This document shows, piece by piece, positions 6,901 to 15,598 of a DNA stretch of 64,000 nt. A program made the translations under genes and the position numbers. Numbering within the stretch: position 1 is the first letter of the stretch; each line of letters begins with the position of its first letter. The notes under the pieces are model-generated. The model saw only the letters and a list, made by a program, of their open reading frames with translations. It was not told the origin of the DNA and ran no database searches. The DNA comes from Tessaracoccus lapidicaptus (lineage in GTDB: Bacteria > Actinomycetota > Actinomycetes > Propionibacteriales > Propionibacteriaceae): the NCBI RefSeq assembly GCF_001693815.1, contig NZ_MBQD01000023.1, positions 124,001 to 188,000 on the forward strand, read 5' to 3'.

Positions 6901-9450
6901 TCAGTCCATCCGCGCGAACGCCGCGGCTCGCACGACGGCCGTGCCGGCGGCGTCGCTCGCCGCCAGGTCAGCGTCCGCCCGGATCATCCAGTCGTGGTTG
7001 CCCTCCGGGTCGTGGACGACCTGGAGGATCGTCCACCGGTCCCGGCCCTTCTCGATGCGGAACAGGCCCGGCCCGCGGGCGTCACCGTCGGTGAGCAGGT
7101 CGTCGTGCTCGTCCCAGTATTCGCCCAGCGCCTCGTCCCAGGCGTCGACGTCCATGAGCACGGGCAGCGGCGGGTCGGCGAGCGCGGCTGACGCCGCCTC
7201 GAGCGCGGCCAGCGCGTCGACGTCGTCTCGGGCCGCCAGCTCGACCCGGCGGAACATCGCGGTGCGGATCATGGCGGTGAAGGCGCGTTCGTTGCCGGTC
7301 ACCGGTCGCGGTGGCGGCGGCGGGGCGCCCTGGGCAGCGGCCTCCGCGGCGGCGGCCACCTTCTCCGGGTCGGTCAGCGCCTCCCACTCGTCGAGCAGCG
7401 ACGAGTCGGTCTGGCGCACCGTCTCCCCCAGCCATTCGACCAGGTCGTCGAACTCCTCGCTGCGATGCTCGTCGGGGACGGTGTGCCGCAGCGCGCGGTA
7501 CGCGTCGGACAGGTAGCGCAGCAGGCCTCCCTCGGTGCGCTGCAGCTTGTAGAACGACACGTACTGCGTGAAGCTCATGGCCCGCTCCCACATGTCGCGG
7601 ACCACCGCCTTCGGCGACAGCGCCGCCGCCTCGACCCACGGATGGGACTGTGCGTAGATGCCCATGGCGTGGTGGAGCAGCTCGTCGAGCGGCTTGGGCC
7701 AGGAGACCTCCTCGAGCAGTTCCATGCGCTCGTCGTACTCGACGCCGTCGGCCTTCATCTGCGCCACGGCCTCGCCGCGCGCGAGGAACTGCTGGGCGAG
7801 GAGGACCTGGAACGGGTCCTCGAGCACGGCTTCGATGACCGACACCACGTCCAGGTGGTAGGTGGGCGAGTCCGGATCGAGCAGCGCCAGGGAGGCCACC
7901 GCGAAGGGGGCGAGGGGCTGGTTGAGGGCGAAGTCGTCGCGCACGCCCTCGGCCATGGCGCACCAGCGGCCCTCCGGGTCCGGCGCGGCCAGCTTGACCA
8001 GCACCCCAGAGCGCAGCAGCGCACGGGTGAGGGCCAGCGCCCGGCGGGTGAGGGCGCGCTTGCGGTCGCGGGACTCGTGCGAGGACTCGATGAGGCCGCG
8101 CATCGACTCGGCGCCACTGCCGGGGCGCTGCGCGATGTTGAGGACCGTGGCGTGCGTGACCTGCATGCGGGAGATCAGCTGCTCGGGCTGCGCCACCACA
8201 ATGCGCTCGAACGTCTCTTCGTTCCAGCCGACGAAACCCTCCGGCGGCTTGCGGCGGACGACCTTGCGGCGCGCCTTGGGGTCGTCGCCGGCCTTGGCCA
8301 ACGCGCGCTCGTTCTCGATGACGTGCTCGGGCGCCTGGACCACGACGAAGCCGACGGTGTCGAAGCCCGCGCGGCCCGCCCGGCCGGCGATCTGGTGGAA
8401 CTCCCGCGACTTCAGCCGCCGCACCCGCGTCCCGTCGTACTTCGTCAGGCCCGTGAACAGCACTGTGCGGATCGGGACGTTGATGCCCACGCCCAGCGTG
8501 TCGGTGCCGCAGATCACCTTGAGCAGACCCGTCTGCGCCAGCTGCTCGACCAGGCGGCGGTATTTGGGCAGCATGCCGGCGTGGTGGACCCCGATCCCCC
8601 TGCGCACCAGGCCGGAGAGGATCTTGCCGAAGCCGGGACCGAACCGGAACGCCCCGATCTCCTCGGCGATGCGACCGGCGTCGATCTTGGTGATGAGGTT
8701 GAGCGACAGGAGCGCCTGTGCCCGCTCCAGCGCCTCGGCCTGCGTGAAGTGCACCATGTAGACGGGTGCCTTCTGCTCCTGGATCAGGTCGACCACGCGC
8801 TCCTGCAGCGGCGTCATCGACCACTCGAACAGCAGCGGCACGGGCCGCTCCGCGTCGCTGATCAGGCTGGTGGGGCGCCCCGTCCGGCGGGTGAGGTCGT
8901 CGGCCAGCGCCGAGACGTCACCCAGCGTCGCGCTCATGAGCAGGAACTGGGCCTGCGGGAGTTCGAGCAGCGGCACCTGCCACGCCCACCCACGGTCGGG
9001 CTCCGAGTAGAAGTGGAACTCGTCGGCGATGACCAGCCCGACGTCGGCGTGGCGCCCCTCGCGCAGTGCGATGTTGGCCAGCACCTCGGCCGTGCAGCAG
9101 ATGATGGGCGCCGAGGCGTTCACGGACGCGTCGCCGGTGATCATACCGACGTTGTCGGCGCCGAACACCTGGCACAACGCGAAGAACTTCTCACTGACCA
9201 GGGCCTTGATGGGGGCGGTGTAGAAACTCACCCGGTCCGTGGCCAGCGCCGCGAAGTGCCCCGCCAGCGCCACCATCGACTTCCCCGAACCCGTCGGTGT
9301 CGACAGGATGAGGTTGTTGCCCGTGAACAGTTCGATCGCGGACTCGTCCTGGTGCGGGTAGAGGGAGATGTTCTCCCCCGCCGCCCAGGACGAGAACCGC
9401 TCGTACAGCGCGTCCGGGTCGGTGCCGACCGGGTCGGTGAGTCTCGGCAC
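6901..9450 (-). CDS. Superfamily II DEAD/DEAH-box helicase with DUF3516 region
   Basis: 849 residues. The N-terminal half is a Ski2-like SF2 helicase core: TPTGSGKSMVA (motif I), APIKALVSEK (Ia), ADEFHFYSEPDRGWAWQ (motif II as DEFH), LMSATL (III) and HQIAGRAGRAGFD (VI). The C-terminal half, about residue 380 onward, matches what I know as the actinobacterial DUF3516 extension, including a proline run (GAPPPPPRP) near 705. The substrate is probably RNA, by family. Its start is three bases from the leuA stop, so it should be translated from the leuA transcript. The biological role is not established from the sequence. Confidence 0.85.
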   Translation of the reverse strand: MPRLTDPVGTDPDALYERFSSWAAGENISLYPHQDESAIELFTGNNLILSTPTGSGKSMVALAGHFAALATDRVSFYTAPIKALVSEKFFALCQVFGADNVGMITGDASVNASAPIICCTAEVLANIALREGRHADVGLVIADEFHFYSEPDRGWAWQVPLLELPQAQFLLMSATLGDVSALADDLTRRTGRPTSLISDAERPVPLLFEWSMTPLQERVVDLIQEQKAPVYMVHFTQAEALERAQALLSLNLITKIDAGRIAEEIGAFRFGPGFGKILSGLVRRGIGVHHAGMLPKYRRLVEQLAQTGLLKVICGTDTLGVGINVPIRTVLFTGLTKYDGTRVRRLKSREFHQIAGRAGRAGFDTVGFVVVQAPEHVIENERALAKAGDDPKARRKVVRRKPPEGFVGWNEETFERIVVAQPEQLISRMQVTHATVLNIAQRPGSGAESMRGLIESSHESRDRKRALTRRALALTRALLRSGVLVKLAAPDPEGRWCAMAEGVRDDFALNQPLAPFAVASLALLDPDSPTYHLDVVSVIEAVLEDPFQVLLAQQFLARGEAVAQMKADGVEYDERMELLEEVSWPKPLDELLHHAMGIYAQSHPWVEAAALSPKAVVRDMWERAMSFTQYVSFYKLQRTEGGLLRYLSDAYRALRHTVPDEHRSEEFDDLVEWLGETVRQTDSSLLDEWEALTDPEKVAAAAEAAAQGAPPPPPRPVTGNERAFTAMIRTAMFRRVELAARDDVDALAALEAASAALADPPLPVLMDVDAWDEALGEYWDEHDDLLTDGDARGPGLFRIEKGRDRWTILQVVHDPEGNHDWMIRADADLAASDAAGTAVVRAAAFARMD

Positions 9451-9453
9451 CGG

Positions 9454-11211
9454 TCAGGCCGGCGCCATGGTCCAGGACGCGGCCCGGTTCAGCGCGCTCA
9501 GGATCGCCTTCATCGAGGCGCTGGTGATGCTCGTGTCGACGCCCACGCCCCACAGGACGGTCGTGTCGTCGCCCTCGCCGACCTCGCACTCGACGTAGGC
9601 CGCGGCCTTGGCGTCGCCGCCGGCCTCGAGGGCGTGCTCGGCGTAGTCCAGCACGCGCACATGCGCACCGGCCTGCACCAGGGCGTCCACGAACGCCGAG
9701 ACGGGTCCGTTGCCCTCGCCGTCGACTTCGACCCCCTGGCGGGTGGGGCCGTCGACGACCGCCGTGACGTGGAACTGCCCGTTGCTCGACGTGGAGCCGG
9801 CCGACGTCAGGCGCCACGGCCCCTGGCCCAGGTACTCGCGCTCGAAGATGGAGTACATCTGCGACGGGGTGACCTCGGTGCCCGACTCGTCGGTGTGGGC
9901 CTGGACGACGCGGGAGAACTCGATCTGCAGACGCCGCGGCAGGTCCATCTTGTACTCGGACTTCATGATGTACGCCATGCCGCCCTTGCCGGACTGCGAG
10001 TTGACGCGGATGACCGCCTCGTAGGTGCGGCCCACGTCGTGCGGGTCGATCGGCAGGTACGGGGCCTCCCAGTCCACCTCGTCCAGCAGCTTGCCCTGCC
10101 GGGCGGCCTCGGCCTCCAGGTACTCCAAGCCCTTCTTGATGGCGTCCTGGTGCGAGCCCGAGAAGGCCGTGTAGACCAGGTCCCCCGCGTACGGGTGCCG
10201 CGGGTGCACGGGCAGGCCGGTGCAGTACTCGACGGTGCGCCGCACGTGGTCGATGTCCGAGAAGTCGACCTCGGGGTCGACGCCCTGCGTGTACAGGTTC
10301 AGCGCCAGCGTGACCAGGTCCACGTTGCCGGTGCGCTCGCCGTGGCCGAACAGACAGCCCTCGACGCGGTCCGCGCCGGCCATCTGCCCCAGCTCGGCGG
10401 CGGCGACGGCGGTGCCGCGGTCGTTGTGGGGGTGCAGCGACACCGCCACGTGCTCGCGGTGGCGCACGTTGCGGATGAAGTACTCGATCTGGTCCGCGTA
10501 CGTGTTGGGGGTCGAGCGCTCGACGGTGGCGGGCAGGTTGAAGATGATCTCGCGGCCCTCGCCCGGCTGCCACACGTCGGCCACCGCGTTGCAGACCTCG
10601 ACCGCGAAGTCGGTGGGCGTCTGCGTGAAGATCTCGGGCGAGTACTGGTAGCCGAATTCGACGTCGCGCAGGTGCATGTCGGCGTACTTCATCACCAGCT
10701 CGGTGCCGCGGGTGGCCAGCTGCACGCACTCGTCCTCCGAGATGCGGAAGACGACTTTACGGAACAGTTCCGCCGTCGCGTTGTACATGTGGATCGTGGC
10801 GCGGTTGGCGCCGATCAGCGACTCGGCGGTCCGGCTGATCAGGTCCTCACGGGCCTGGGTCAGGACCGAGATCGTGACGTCGTCGGGGACCTTGTCGCCC
10901 TCGATCAGCTGCCGGACGAAGTCGAAATCCGTCTGCGAGGCCGACGGGAACCCGACCTCGATCTCCTTGTATCCGATGTCGACCAGCAGCTCGAACATCC
11001 GCATCTTGCGCGACGGCGTCATGGGATCGATCAGGGCCTGGTTGCCGTCGCGCAGGTCGGTCGACAGCCACCGCGGCGCCTTCTCGATCCGCCGGGCGGG
11101 CCAGGTGCGGTCCGGGACGTCGACGGGGACGAAGGGGGTGTAGCGGTGCACCGGCATCGGCGTCGGCTGCTGAACGGGAACGGGCTGCGGGCGGGTGGTG
11201 AAGGTGGTCAT
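9454..11211 (-). CDS. leuA: 2-isopropylmalate synthase
   Basis: 585 residues. It condenses acetyl-CoA with 2-oxoisovalerate, the committed step of leucine synthesis. The catalytic TIM barrel starts at about residue 50 with [11 protein letters not shown] and includes [14 protein letters not shown] and [17 protein letters not shown]. The C-terminal leucine-binding regulatory domain follows (about 430-585). The length is that of the long actinobacterial form. ATG 11211 is preferred because AGGAG lies six bases upstream; an in-frame upstream start at 11256 would fall inside the attenuator hairpin. Expression is probably controlled by the leader peptide and hairpins at 11238-11328. The helicase and thioesterase genes follow in the same direction. 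Confidence 0.95.
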   Translation of the reverse strand: MTTFTTRPQPVPVQQPTPMPVHRYTPFVPVDVPDRTWPARRIEKAPRWLSTDLRDGNQALIDPMTPSRKMRMFELLVDIGYKEIEVGFPSASQTDFDFVRQLIEGDKVPDDVTISVLTQAREDLISRTAESLIGANRATIHMYNATAELFRKVVFRISEDECVQLATRGTELVMKYADMHLRDVEFGYQYSPEIFTQTPTDFAVEVCNAVADVWQPGEGREIIFNLPATVERSTPNTYADQIEYFIRNVRHREHVAVSLHPHNDRGTAVAAAELGQMAGADRVEGCLFGHGERTGNVDLVTLALNLYTQGVDPEVDFSDIDHVRRTVEYCTGLPVHPRHPYAGDLVYTAFSGSHQDAIKKGLEYLEAEAARQGKLLDEVDWEAPYLPIDPHDVGRTYEAVIRVNSQSGKGGMAYIMKSEYKMDLPRRLQIEFSRVVQAHTDESGTEVTPSQMYSIFEREYLGQGPWRLTSAGSTSSNGQFHVTAVVDGPTRQGVEVDGEGNGPVSAFVDALVQAGAHVRVLDYAEHALEAGGDAKAAAYVECEVGEGDDTTVLWGVGVDTSITSASMKAILSALNRAASWTMAPA

Positions 11212-11237
11212 CTGAGTCTCCTGGGCTGTGTTGGTGC

Positions 11238-11299
11238 GCCAGACGCGACGAAGCACCGCAGCGAGGTTTCTGGCTCAGAGATACTGGGCCTCGCTGCGG
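11238..11299 (-). promoter_or_regulatory. leuA attenuator: competing hairpins
   Basis: Reading toward leuA, CCGCAGCGAGG (11299-11289) is followed 22 bases later by its perfect complement CCTCGCTGCGG (11266-11256). The first arm lies inside the leader peptide, just after the Leu codons. A second dyad, GCCAGA (11274-11269) with TCTGGC (11243-11238), encloses the second arm. A ribosome stalled on the Leu codons or terminating at the leader stop would cover different arms. No clear U-tract follows, so control could be through translation of leuA rather than classical termination. Confidence 0.65.
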
Positions 11300-11328
11300 C
11301 AGCCAAGAAGGAGGGTATGCCGTGCCAC
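11275..11328 (-). CDS. Leucine leader peptide of the leuA attenuator
   Basis: A 17-codon frame starting GTG 11328 encodes MARHTLLLGCRSEAQYL and stops at TGA 11275-11277. It has three consecutive Leu codons (CTC CTT CTT) and a fourth at the end. The -10-like TACAGT on the minus strand (11341-11336), preceded by TG as an extended -10, puts the transcript start at 11328-11329, so the peptide would be leaderless. An alternative GTG at 11337 would give 20 residues. Location 64 bases upstream of leuA and overlap with the hairpin arm make a leucine-sensing role likely. Streptomyces leuA is known to have a comparable Leu-rich leader. Confidence 0.68.
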   Translation of the reverse strand: MARHTLLLGCRSEAQYL

Positions 11329-11363
11329 GTCGGCCACTGTAGCACCGGCGCCGAAGGATTCCA

Positions 11364-12221
11364 CTACTTGACCGAACCGGCTGTGAGGCCGCCGATGAGC
11401 CGCCTCTCGATGAAGCTGAACAGGATGACCACGGGCACGATCGCGATCATCGCGACGGTGAACAGGTACTGCCAGTCCTTGATGTAGAGGCCCAGGAAGC
11501 GCGGCATCGACACGGTGAGGGGCTGCAGGTTCGTCTGCTGCACCAGGATGAACGCGGCGGAGAATTCGTTCCACGAATTGACGAACACGAAGACGATCGC
11601 GGTGACGATCCCGGGCCACACCAGCGGCAGCGAGATCCTGAACATCGTCTGGAGTCGGCCCAGCCCGTCGATGAGGGCCGCCTCGTCGATCTCCTTGGGC
11701 ACCGAGGCGAAGAAGGCCTGCATGATCCAGATGGCGAACGACAGGTTGAAGGCGGCGTTGATGAGGATGAGGGCCGCCCACACCGCGTATCCCTGCCAGC
11801 CCTTGAACTCCTGGAACAGGCCGACGGCCAGGACGGTCGGCTGCAGCATCTGCGTGCACAGCACGAGGAGGAGGAACACCATGCGGCCGGGGAAGCGGAA
11901 CCTCGCCACGTAGTAGGCGGCGGGAGTGGCCACGAGCAGCACCAGCAGTGTGGCGCCGAGCGCGATGACCGCGGTGGCCAGCAGCGACGAGGCCGGGTCG
12001 ACCTCCGACGCCCACACGGTGAGGTAGTTGTCGAAGCGCGGCGTGGCCGGGAAGTAGTCCGGCGGGATGTTGGTGATCTCGAGCCGCGTCTTCAGCGAGG
12101 AGATGAACATCAGCGCGTAGGGGAAGCCGAAGAACACGACGATGGCGATGGAGCCGAGGGCGATCACCCACGGGCTGGGCGGCTTGTTGATGCCGCCGCG
12201 GACGGACCGGGTGCGTGCCAT
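11364..12221 (-). CDS. CUT1 sugar ABC transporter permease (MalG type)
   Basis: 285 residues, inner-membrane permease with six predicted transmembrane helices. The cytoplasmic EAA loop that docks the ATPase is clear: EIDEAALIDGLGRLQTMFRI followed by SLPLVWPG. It ends with the RRLIGGLTAGSVK tail typical of MalG-type subunits. It is the last gene of the operon, three bases after its partner permease. No ABC ATPase gene accompanies it; CUT1 systems in actinobacteria commonly share one MsmK/MalK-type ATPase encoded elsewhere. Substrate unknown. Confidence 0.9.
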   Translation of the reverse strand: MARTRSVRGGINKPPSPWVIALGSIAIVVFFGFPYALMFISSLKTRLEITNIPPDYFPATPRFDNYLTVWASEVDPASSLLATAVIALGATLLVLLVATPAAYYVARFRFPGRMVFLLLVLCTQMLQPTVLAVGLFQEFKGWQGYAVWAALILINAAFNLSFAIWIMQAFFASVPKEIDEAALIDGLGRLQTMFRISLPLVWPGIVTAIVFVFVNSWNEFSAAFILVQQTNLQPLTVSMPRFLGLYIKDWQYLFTVAMIAIVPVVILFSFIERRLIGGLTAGSVK

Positions 12222-12224
12222 GGC

Positions 12225-13178
12225 TCAGGCCACCTCCTTCGTCGGCTGCACGATCGCTAGGTAGATGGCGATGATCACGAGGCAGAAGATGAAGTTCAGC
12301 ACCGACAGCGCCGACGACACCCCGGGGCCCAGTGCCCGCTGGTACTCGAACATCAGCGTCGTGGTGATGTGACCGGTGTGGTAGCCGGGGGTCTCCTGCA
12401 GCAGGCGCAGGATGGGCAGCGAGTTGAACACGTTGATGATGTTGATCAGCGCCGCCACAGCGATCGCGGGGCGCAGCAGTGGCAGGACGATGAACCAGTA
12501 GCGGCGCAGCCCGTCGGCGCCGTCGACGTGGGCGGCCTCGCGCACGTCGTCGGGCACGGCCTGCAGCCCGGCCAGGATCGTGTAGGTCGTGAAGGGCAGC
12601 GAGACGTAGATCGCCACGAACACCGCCACCCAGAAGGCGCTGGTGGGGTCCTTGGTCCACGCCTGGGCGCGCTGGAGGATGCCGGTGTCGACGAGGAGAC
12701 GGTTGAACAGGCCCACGTTCTCCTGCAGCCCGTAGCGGAAGACGGTCGCGGTCATGACGACCGAACAGGCCCACGGGAGGATCACGAACAGGCGCAGCGC
12801 CTTGCGGCCCCGGAACTCGAGGTTGAGGAACTGGGCCAGCGCCAGTGAGAGCACGACCGTGATGAGGACCACGACGGCGACCCACAGCACCGTGTTGAGC
12901 AGGATCCGCCCCACGGGCACGCCGGGGAACGTCAGGGCCCCCGCGGTGCCGATGTAGTTGTCCAGGCCGACGGGGGCGTCGCCGCGCTGGATGCCCCGGT
13001 TGTTGTACTTGAAGAACGAGGTGTAGATCATCAGCGCCGCCGGGTAGAGCACGACGCCGAGGATCAGGACGAGGGTGGGCACCAGCCAGGGCAGTGCGGT
13101 GAGGACGGCGTGGGTGCCGGAGCGCTTGCGGCGCCGCGTGCTGTCCCGGACCATCGACGGGGTGGCGGTCAGTGACAC
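12225..13178 (-). CDS. CUT1 sugar ABC transporter permease (MalF type)
   Basis: 317 residues. Membrane subunit with a cytoplasmic basic N-terminus (RRRKRSG), a first helix at about 25-50, and the EAA loop DVREAAHVDGADGLRRYWFI with VLPLLRP. It pairs with the MalG-type permease immediately downstream and the binding lipoprotein upstream. A strong hairpin at 13210-13245 separates it from the binding-protein gene, a common way to make more binding protein than permease. Substrate unknown. Confidence 0.9.
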   Translation of the reverse strand: MSLTATPSMVRDSTRRRKRSGTHAVLTALPWLVPTLVLILGVVLYPAALMIYTSFFKYNNRGIQRGDAPVGLDNYIGTAGALTFPGVPVGRILLNTVLWVAVVVLITVVLSLALAQFLNLEFRGRKALRLFVILPWACSVVMTATVFRYGLQENVGLFNRLLVDTGILQRAQAWTKDPTSAFWVAVFVAIYVSLPFTTYTILAGLQAVPDDVREAAHVDGADGLRRYWFIVLPLLRPAIAVAALINIINVFNSLPILRLLQETPGYHTGHITTTLMFEYQRALGPGVSSALSVLNFIFCLVIIAIYLAIVQPTKEVA

Positions 13179-13209
13179 GGTGGCTGTGTCCTCCTCGGAT
13201 CGTCATGGA

Positions 13210-13245
13210 GCGGGGTGGCACCGGATCCTACCGGCGCCACCCCGC
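13210..13245 (-). terminator. Intercistronic hairpin between binding-protein and permease genes
   Basis: GCGGGGTGGC (13210-13219) and GCCACCCCGC (13236-13245) form a perfect 10-bp stem, extended after one mismatch by CCGG/CCGG around an ATCCTA loop. No U-tract follows. It lies just after the binding-protein stop, so it probably stabilises the upstream message or partly terminates transcription, rather than ending the operon. Confidence 0.6.
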
Positions 13246-13253
13246 GACGGGTG

Positions 13254-14519
13254 TCAGCTCTGAGCGTCGACCTGGGCCTGGATCTCGGCCAGGACCTCGG
13301 CCGGGTCACCACTGCCGACCTTGTAGGCCGAGCCCTGGAGCGCGGTCTGCAGGACGTCCCACGCCGGGTTGCCCACGGGCAGGAACTTGACGATGGACAG
13401 CGCCTCGAGGAACGCGGCGCCGTTCTCGTCCGACTCCGCCTTGCCCTTGTCGATCATCGACGTGGTCACGGGAAGCAGCCCGGTGCCCTTGTACCAGCCC
13501 TCGTACATCTCGTCGGAGTACATGAGGTCGAGGAACGCGGACGTGGCGGCCTTGCGGTCGGCGTCCCCGTTGTCGAACGCGACGATGAAGTCGGTGACGC
13601 CCAGCGCCACGCCGTCGCCGCCGTCCTTGGCGGGGATCGGCGCCAGCGCCACGTTGACGCCCTTCGCCTCGGCGTCGGCGACGATCGCCGAGTGGGCCAT
13701 CATCATGCCGAGCTTGCCGGCCTGGAAGAGATCGGCGATGTCGACGCGGTTGTCCTCGAGGTTGGCCTGCGTGTAGCCGGCCTCGTACATCTTCTTCATC
13801 TGCGCGAACGCCTCGGTGGCCTCAGGCGTGTCGGCCTTGAGCCCCTCGCCGTCGGCCCAGTCGCCGCCGGCGCCCCACAGCCAGAGCGACGACTCGACCT
13901 GAGCCTCTTCGCGCCCGAGCGGCATGCCGTAGCCGCGCACGTCGTCGCCCAGTGCGACGAGCTTCTCCGCGGCGGTCTCGAGCTCGGCCCACGTCTTCGG
14001 CGGCTCGGCGATCCCGGCTGCCTCGAACAGGTCGACGTTGTAGGCCATCATGCGCGCCGACGCGATGTCGGGGGCGGCCCACTGCGTGCCGTCGGTGCCG
14101 ACGCCGTTGGCGAGCAGCGACGGCTCGATCGCGGCGAGGGTGTCGGCGGAGAGGACCTCGTCCATCGGGTACAGGATCCCGGCGTCGGCCGAGGCGGCGA
14201 AGGCGTTGTCGTTGAGGATGTCGGGGTAGTCACCGGCCTGGATGCGCGCCGACACCTTGTCCGTGAACCCGTCCCAGCCCTCGATCTGCAGCTCGACGTC
14301 GACGTCGGGGTAGGTCTCGTTGAACTTGTCGATGATGGCCTGCCAGTCAGCCTGCGACGAGTCCGAGTACGACGGGGCGAGGATTTTGATGGTCGTTTCG
14401 AGCGAACCGGGATCAGCCGGCTCGCTGTTCGTGGCGGCGGGCTCGCTGCCGCCGCAGGCGGACAGGGCGAACGCGCCGGCGAGGGCGACCGCGCCGAACT
14501 TCAGGACACGCTTGTTCAC
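13254..14519 (-). CDS. Sugar-binding lipoprotein of the CUT1 importer
   Basis: 421 residues. Family 1 solute-binding protein with a lipoprotein signal ending ALSAC, a low-complexity linker (SEPAATNSEPADPGS) and the periplasmic-binding fold, with segments such as QAGDYPDILNDNAFA and NVDLFEAAGIAEPPKTW. GTG 14519 is chosen since GGAAGGAA sits six bases upstream; GTG 14525 is too close to that site. First gene of a three-gene operon with the two permeases. It resembles maltooligosaccharide or disaccharide binders in size, but no substrate can be assigned. Confidence 0.9.
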   Translation of the reverse strand: MNKRVLKFGAVALAGAFALSACGGSEPAATNSEPADPGSLETTIKILAPSYSDSSQADWQAIIDKFNETYPDVDVELQIEGWDGFTDKVSARIQAGDYPDILNDNAFAASADAGILYPMDEVLSADTLAAIEPSLLANGVGTDGTQWAAPDIASARMMAYNVDLFEAAGIAEPPKTWAELETAAEKLVALGDDVRGYGMPLGREEAQVESSLWLWGAGGDWADGEGLKADTPEATEAFAQMKKMYEAGYTQANLEDNRVDIADLFQAGKLGMMMAHSAIVADAEAKGVNVALAPIPAKDGGDGVALGVTDFIVAFDNGDADRKAATSAFLDLMYSDEMYEGWYKGTGLLPVTTSMIDKGKAESDENGAAFLEALSIVKFLPVGNPAWDVLQTALQGSAYKVGSGDPAEVLAEIQAQVDAQS

Positions 14520-14671
14520 GTGCACTTCCTTCCTAGGTGTCCTCCGCCGGGCGGAGGGGGTGTGATGCCTGCGATCCTAGGAGTGTGCTCGCTGCGCGCA
14601 TCGGGCGCGCGCTGGTCGTGACCAAATAGTTACCGGCGAGACATATTCGCGCAGCCAGAGTGCGCGACTCG

Positions 14672-15598
14672 TCAGAATCCGAGCCGGTTGAGGTGCTTGG
14701 CGTCGCGCTGCCACTCCTTGAGGACCTTGACGTGCAGGTCCAGGTGCACGCGGGTGCCCAGCAGCCGGTTGATCTGCTCGCGCGCCTGCGTCCCGATCTC
14801 GCGGAGGCGGGCGCCGCGGTGGCCGATGATGATGCCCTTCTGCGAATCCCGCTCCACGACGATGGACGCGAAGATGTCGGTGAGCGGCTTGTCCTCGGGC
14901 CGGTCCGCCCGCGGCATGATCTCGTCGATGACGACGGCGATGGAGTGCGGCAGCTCGTCGCGCACGCCCTCGAGCGCCGCCTCGCGGATCAGCTCGGCGA
15001 TGAGGGTCTCCTCCGGCTCGTCGGTGATCTCCCCGTCGGGGTAGTACATCGGCCCCTCGGGCAGCAGCGACAGCAGCACGTCGCGCACGGTGTCGACCTG
15101 GTCGCCGGCGGTCGCCGAACACGGCACCACCTCGGCCCACTCGATACCCAGCTCCTCGGCGACGTTGCCGATGTCGACGAGGTGCGACAGCTGCCGATCC
15201 CGGCTCACCAGGTCCGTCTTCGTGGCCAGCGCCACCAGCGTGGGGCGGTGGCCGAGCTTCGCGATCTCGCCGATGATGAACTTGTCGCCGGGGCCGATGC
15301 GCTGGTCGCAGGGCAGGCAGACGCCCACGACGTCGACCTCGGACCACGTCTCGAACACCAGGTCGTTCAGGCGCTGCCCCAGCAGGGTCCGCGGCCGGTG
15401 CAGCCCAGGGGTGTCGATGAGGACGAGCTGGCCGTCGTCGCGCGTGATGATGCCGCGCACCGCGTGCCGCGTCGTCTGCGGCTTGCTCGACGCGATCGCG
15501 ATCTTCTGCCCCACGAGCGCGTTGGTGAGGGTGGACTTTCCCGCGTTCGGGCGGCCCACGAAGCAGGCGAATCCGGAGCGGTAGGGGGTGTCAGTCAT
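14672..15598 (-). CDS. era: GTPase Era
   Basis: 308 residues. Essential GTPase acting in 30S assembly by binding the 16S rRNA 3' end. G1 is GRPNAGKST, G3 is DTPG and G4 is TKTD in place of the canonical NKxD. A C-terminal KH domain is recognised by GIIIGHRGARLREIG. ATG 15598 is preferred to an in-frame ATG 15619: it gives the usual N-terminus (TDTPYRSGFACF) and an ATGACTGA overlap with the corC-type gene upstream. It is the last gene of the phoH-ybeY-corC-era cluster. Confidence 0.94.
   Translation of the reverse strand: MTDTPYRSGFACFVGRPNAGKSTLTNALVGQKIAIASSKPQTTRHAVRGIITRDDGQLVLIDTPGLHRPRTLLGQRLNDLVFETWSEVDVVGVCLPCDQRIGPGDKFIIGEIAKLGHRPTLVALATKTDLVSRDRQLSHLVDIGNVAEELGIEWAEVVPCSATAGDQVDTVRDVLLSLLPEGPMYYPDGEITDEPEETLIAELIREAALEGVRDELPHSIAVVIDEIMPRADRPEDKPLTDIFASIVVERDSQKGIIIGHRGARLREIGTQAREQINRLLGTRVHLDLHVKVLKEWQRDAKHLNRLGF

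Noticed and set aside
7465-11487. Very long open frame on the plus strand opposite the helicase and leuA
   Set aside because: It is antisense to two well-recognised genes, is made of His/Asp/Arg/Leu-rich low-complexity residues, and has no domain; an expected artefact of high GC.
14613-14624. TGGTC-N2-GACCA dyad upstream of the sugar-binding gene as a regulator site
   Set aside because: Short, common in GC-rich DNA and with no matching regulator gene nearby; not strong enough to list.
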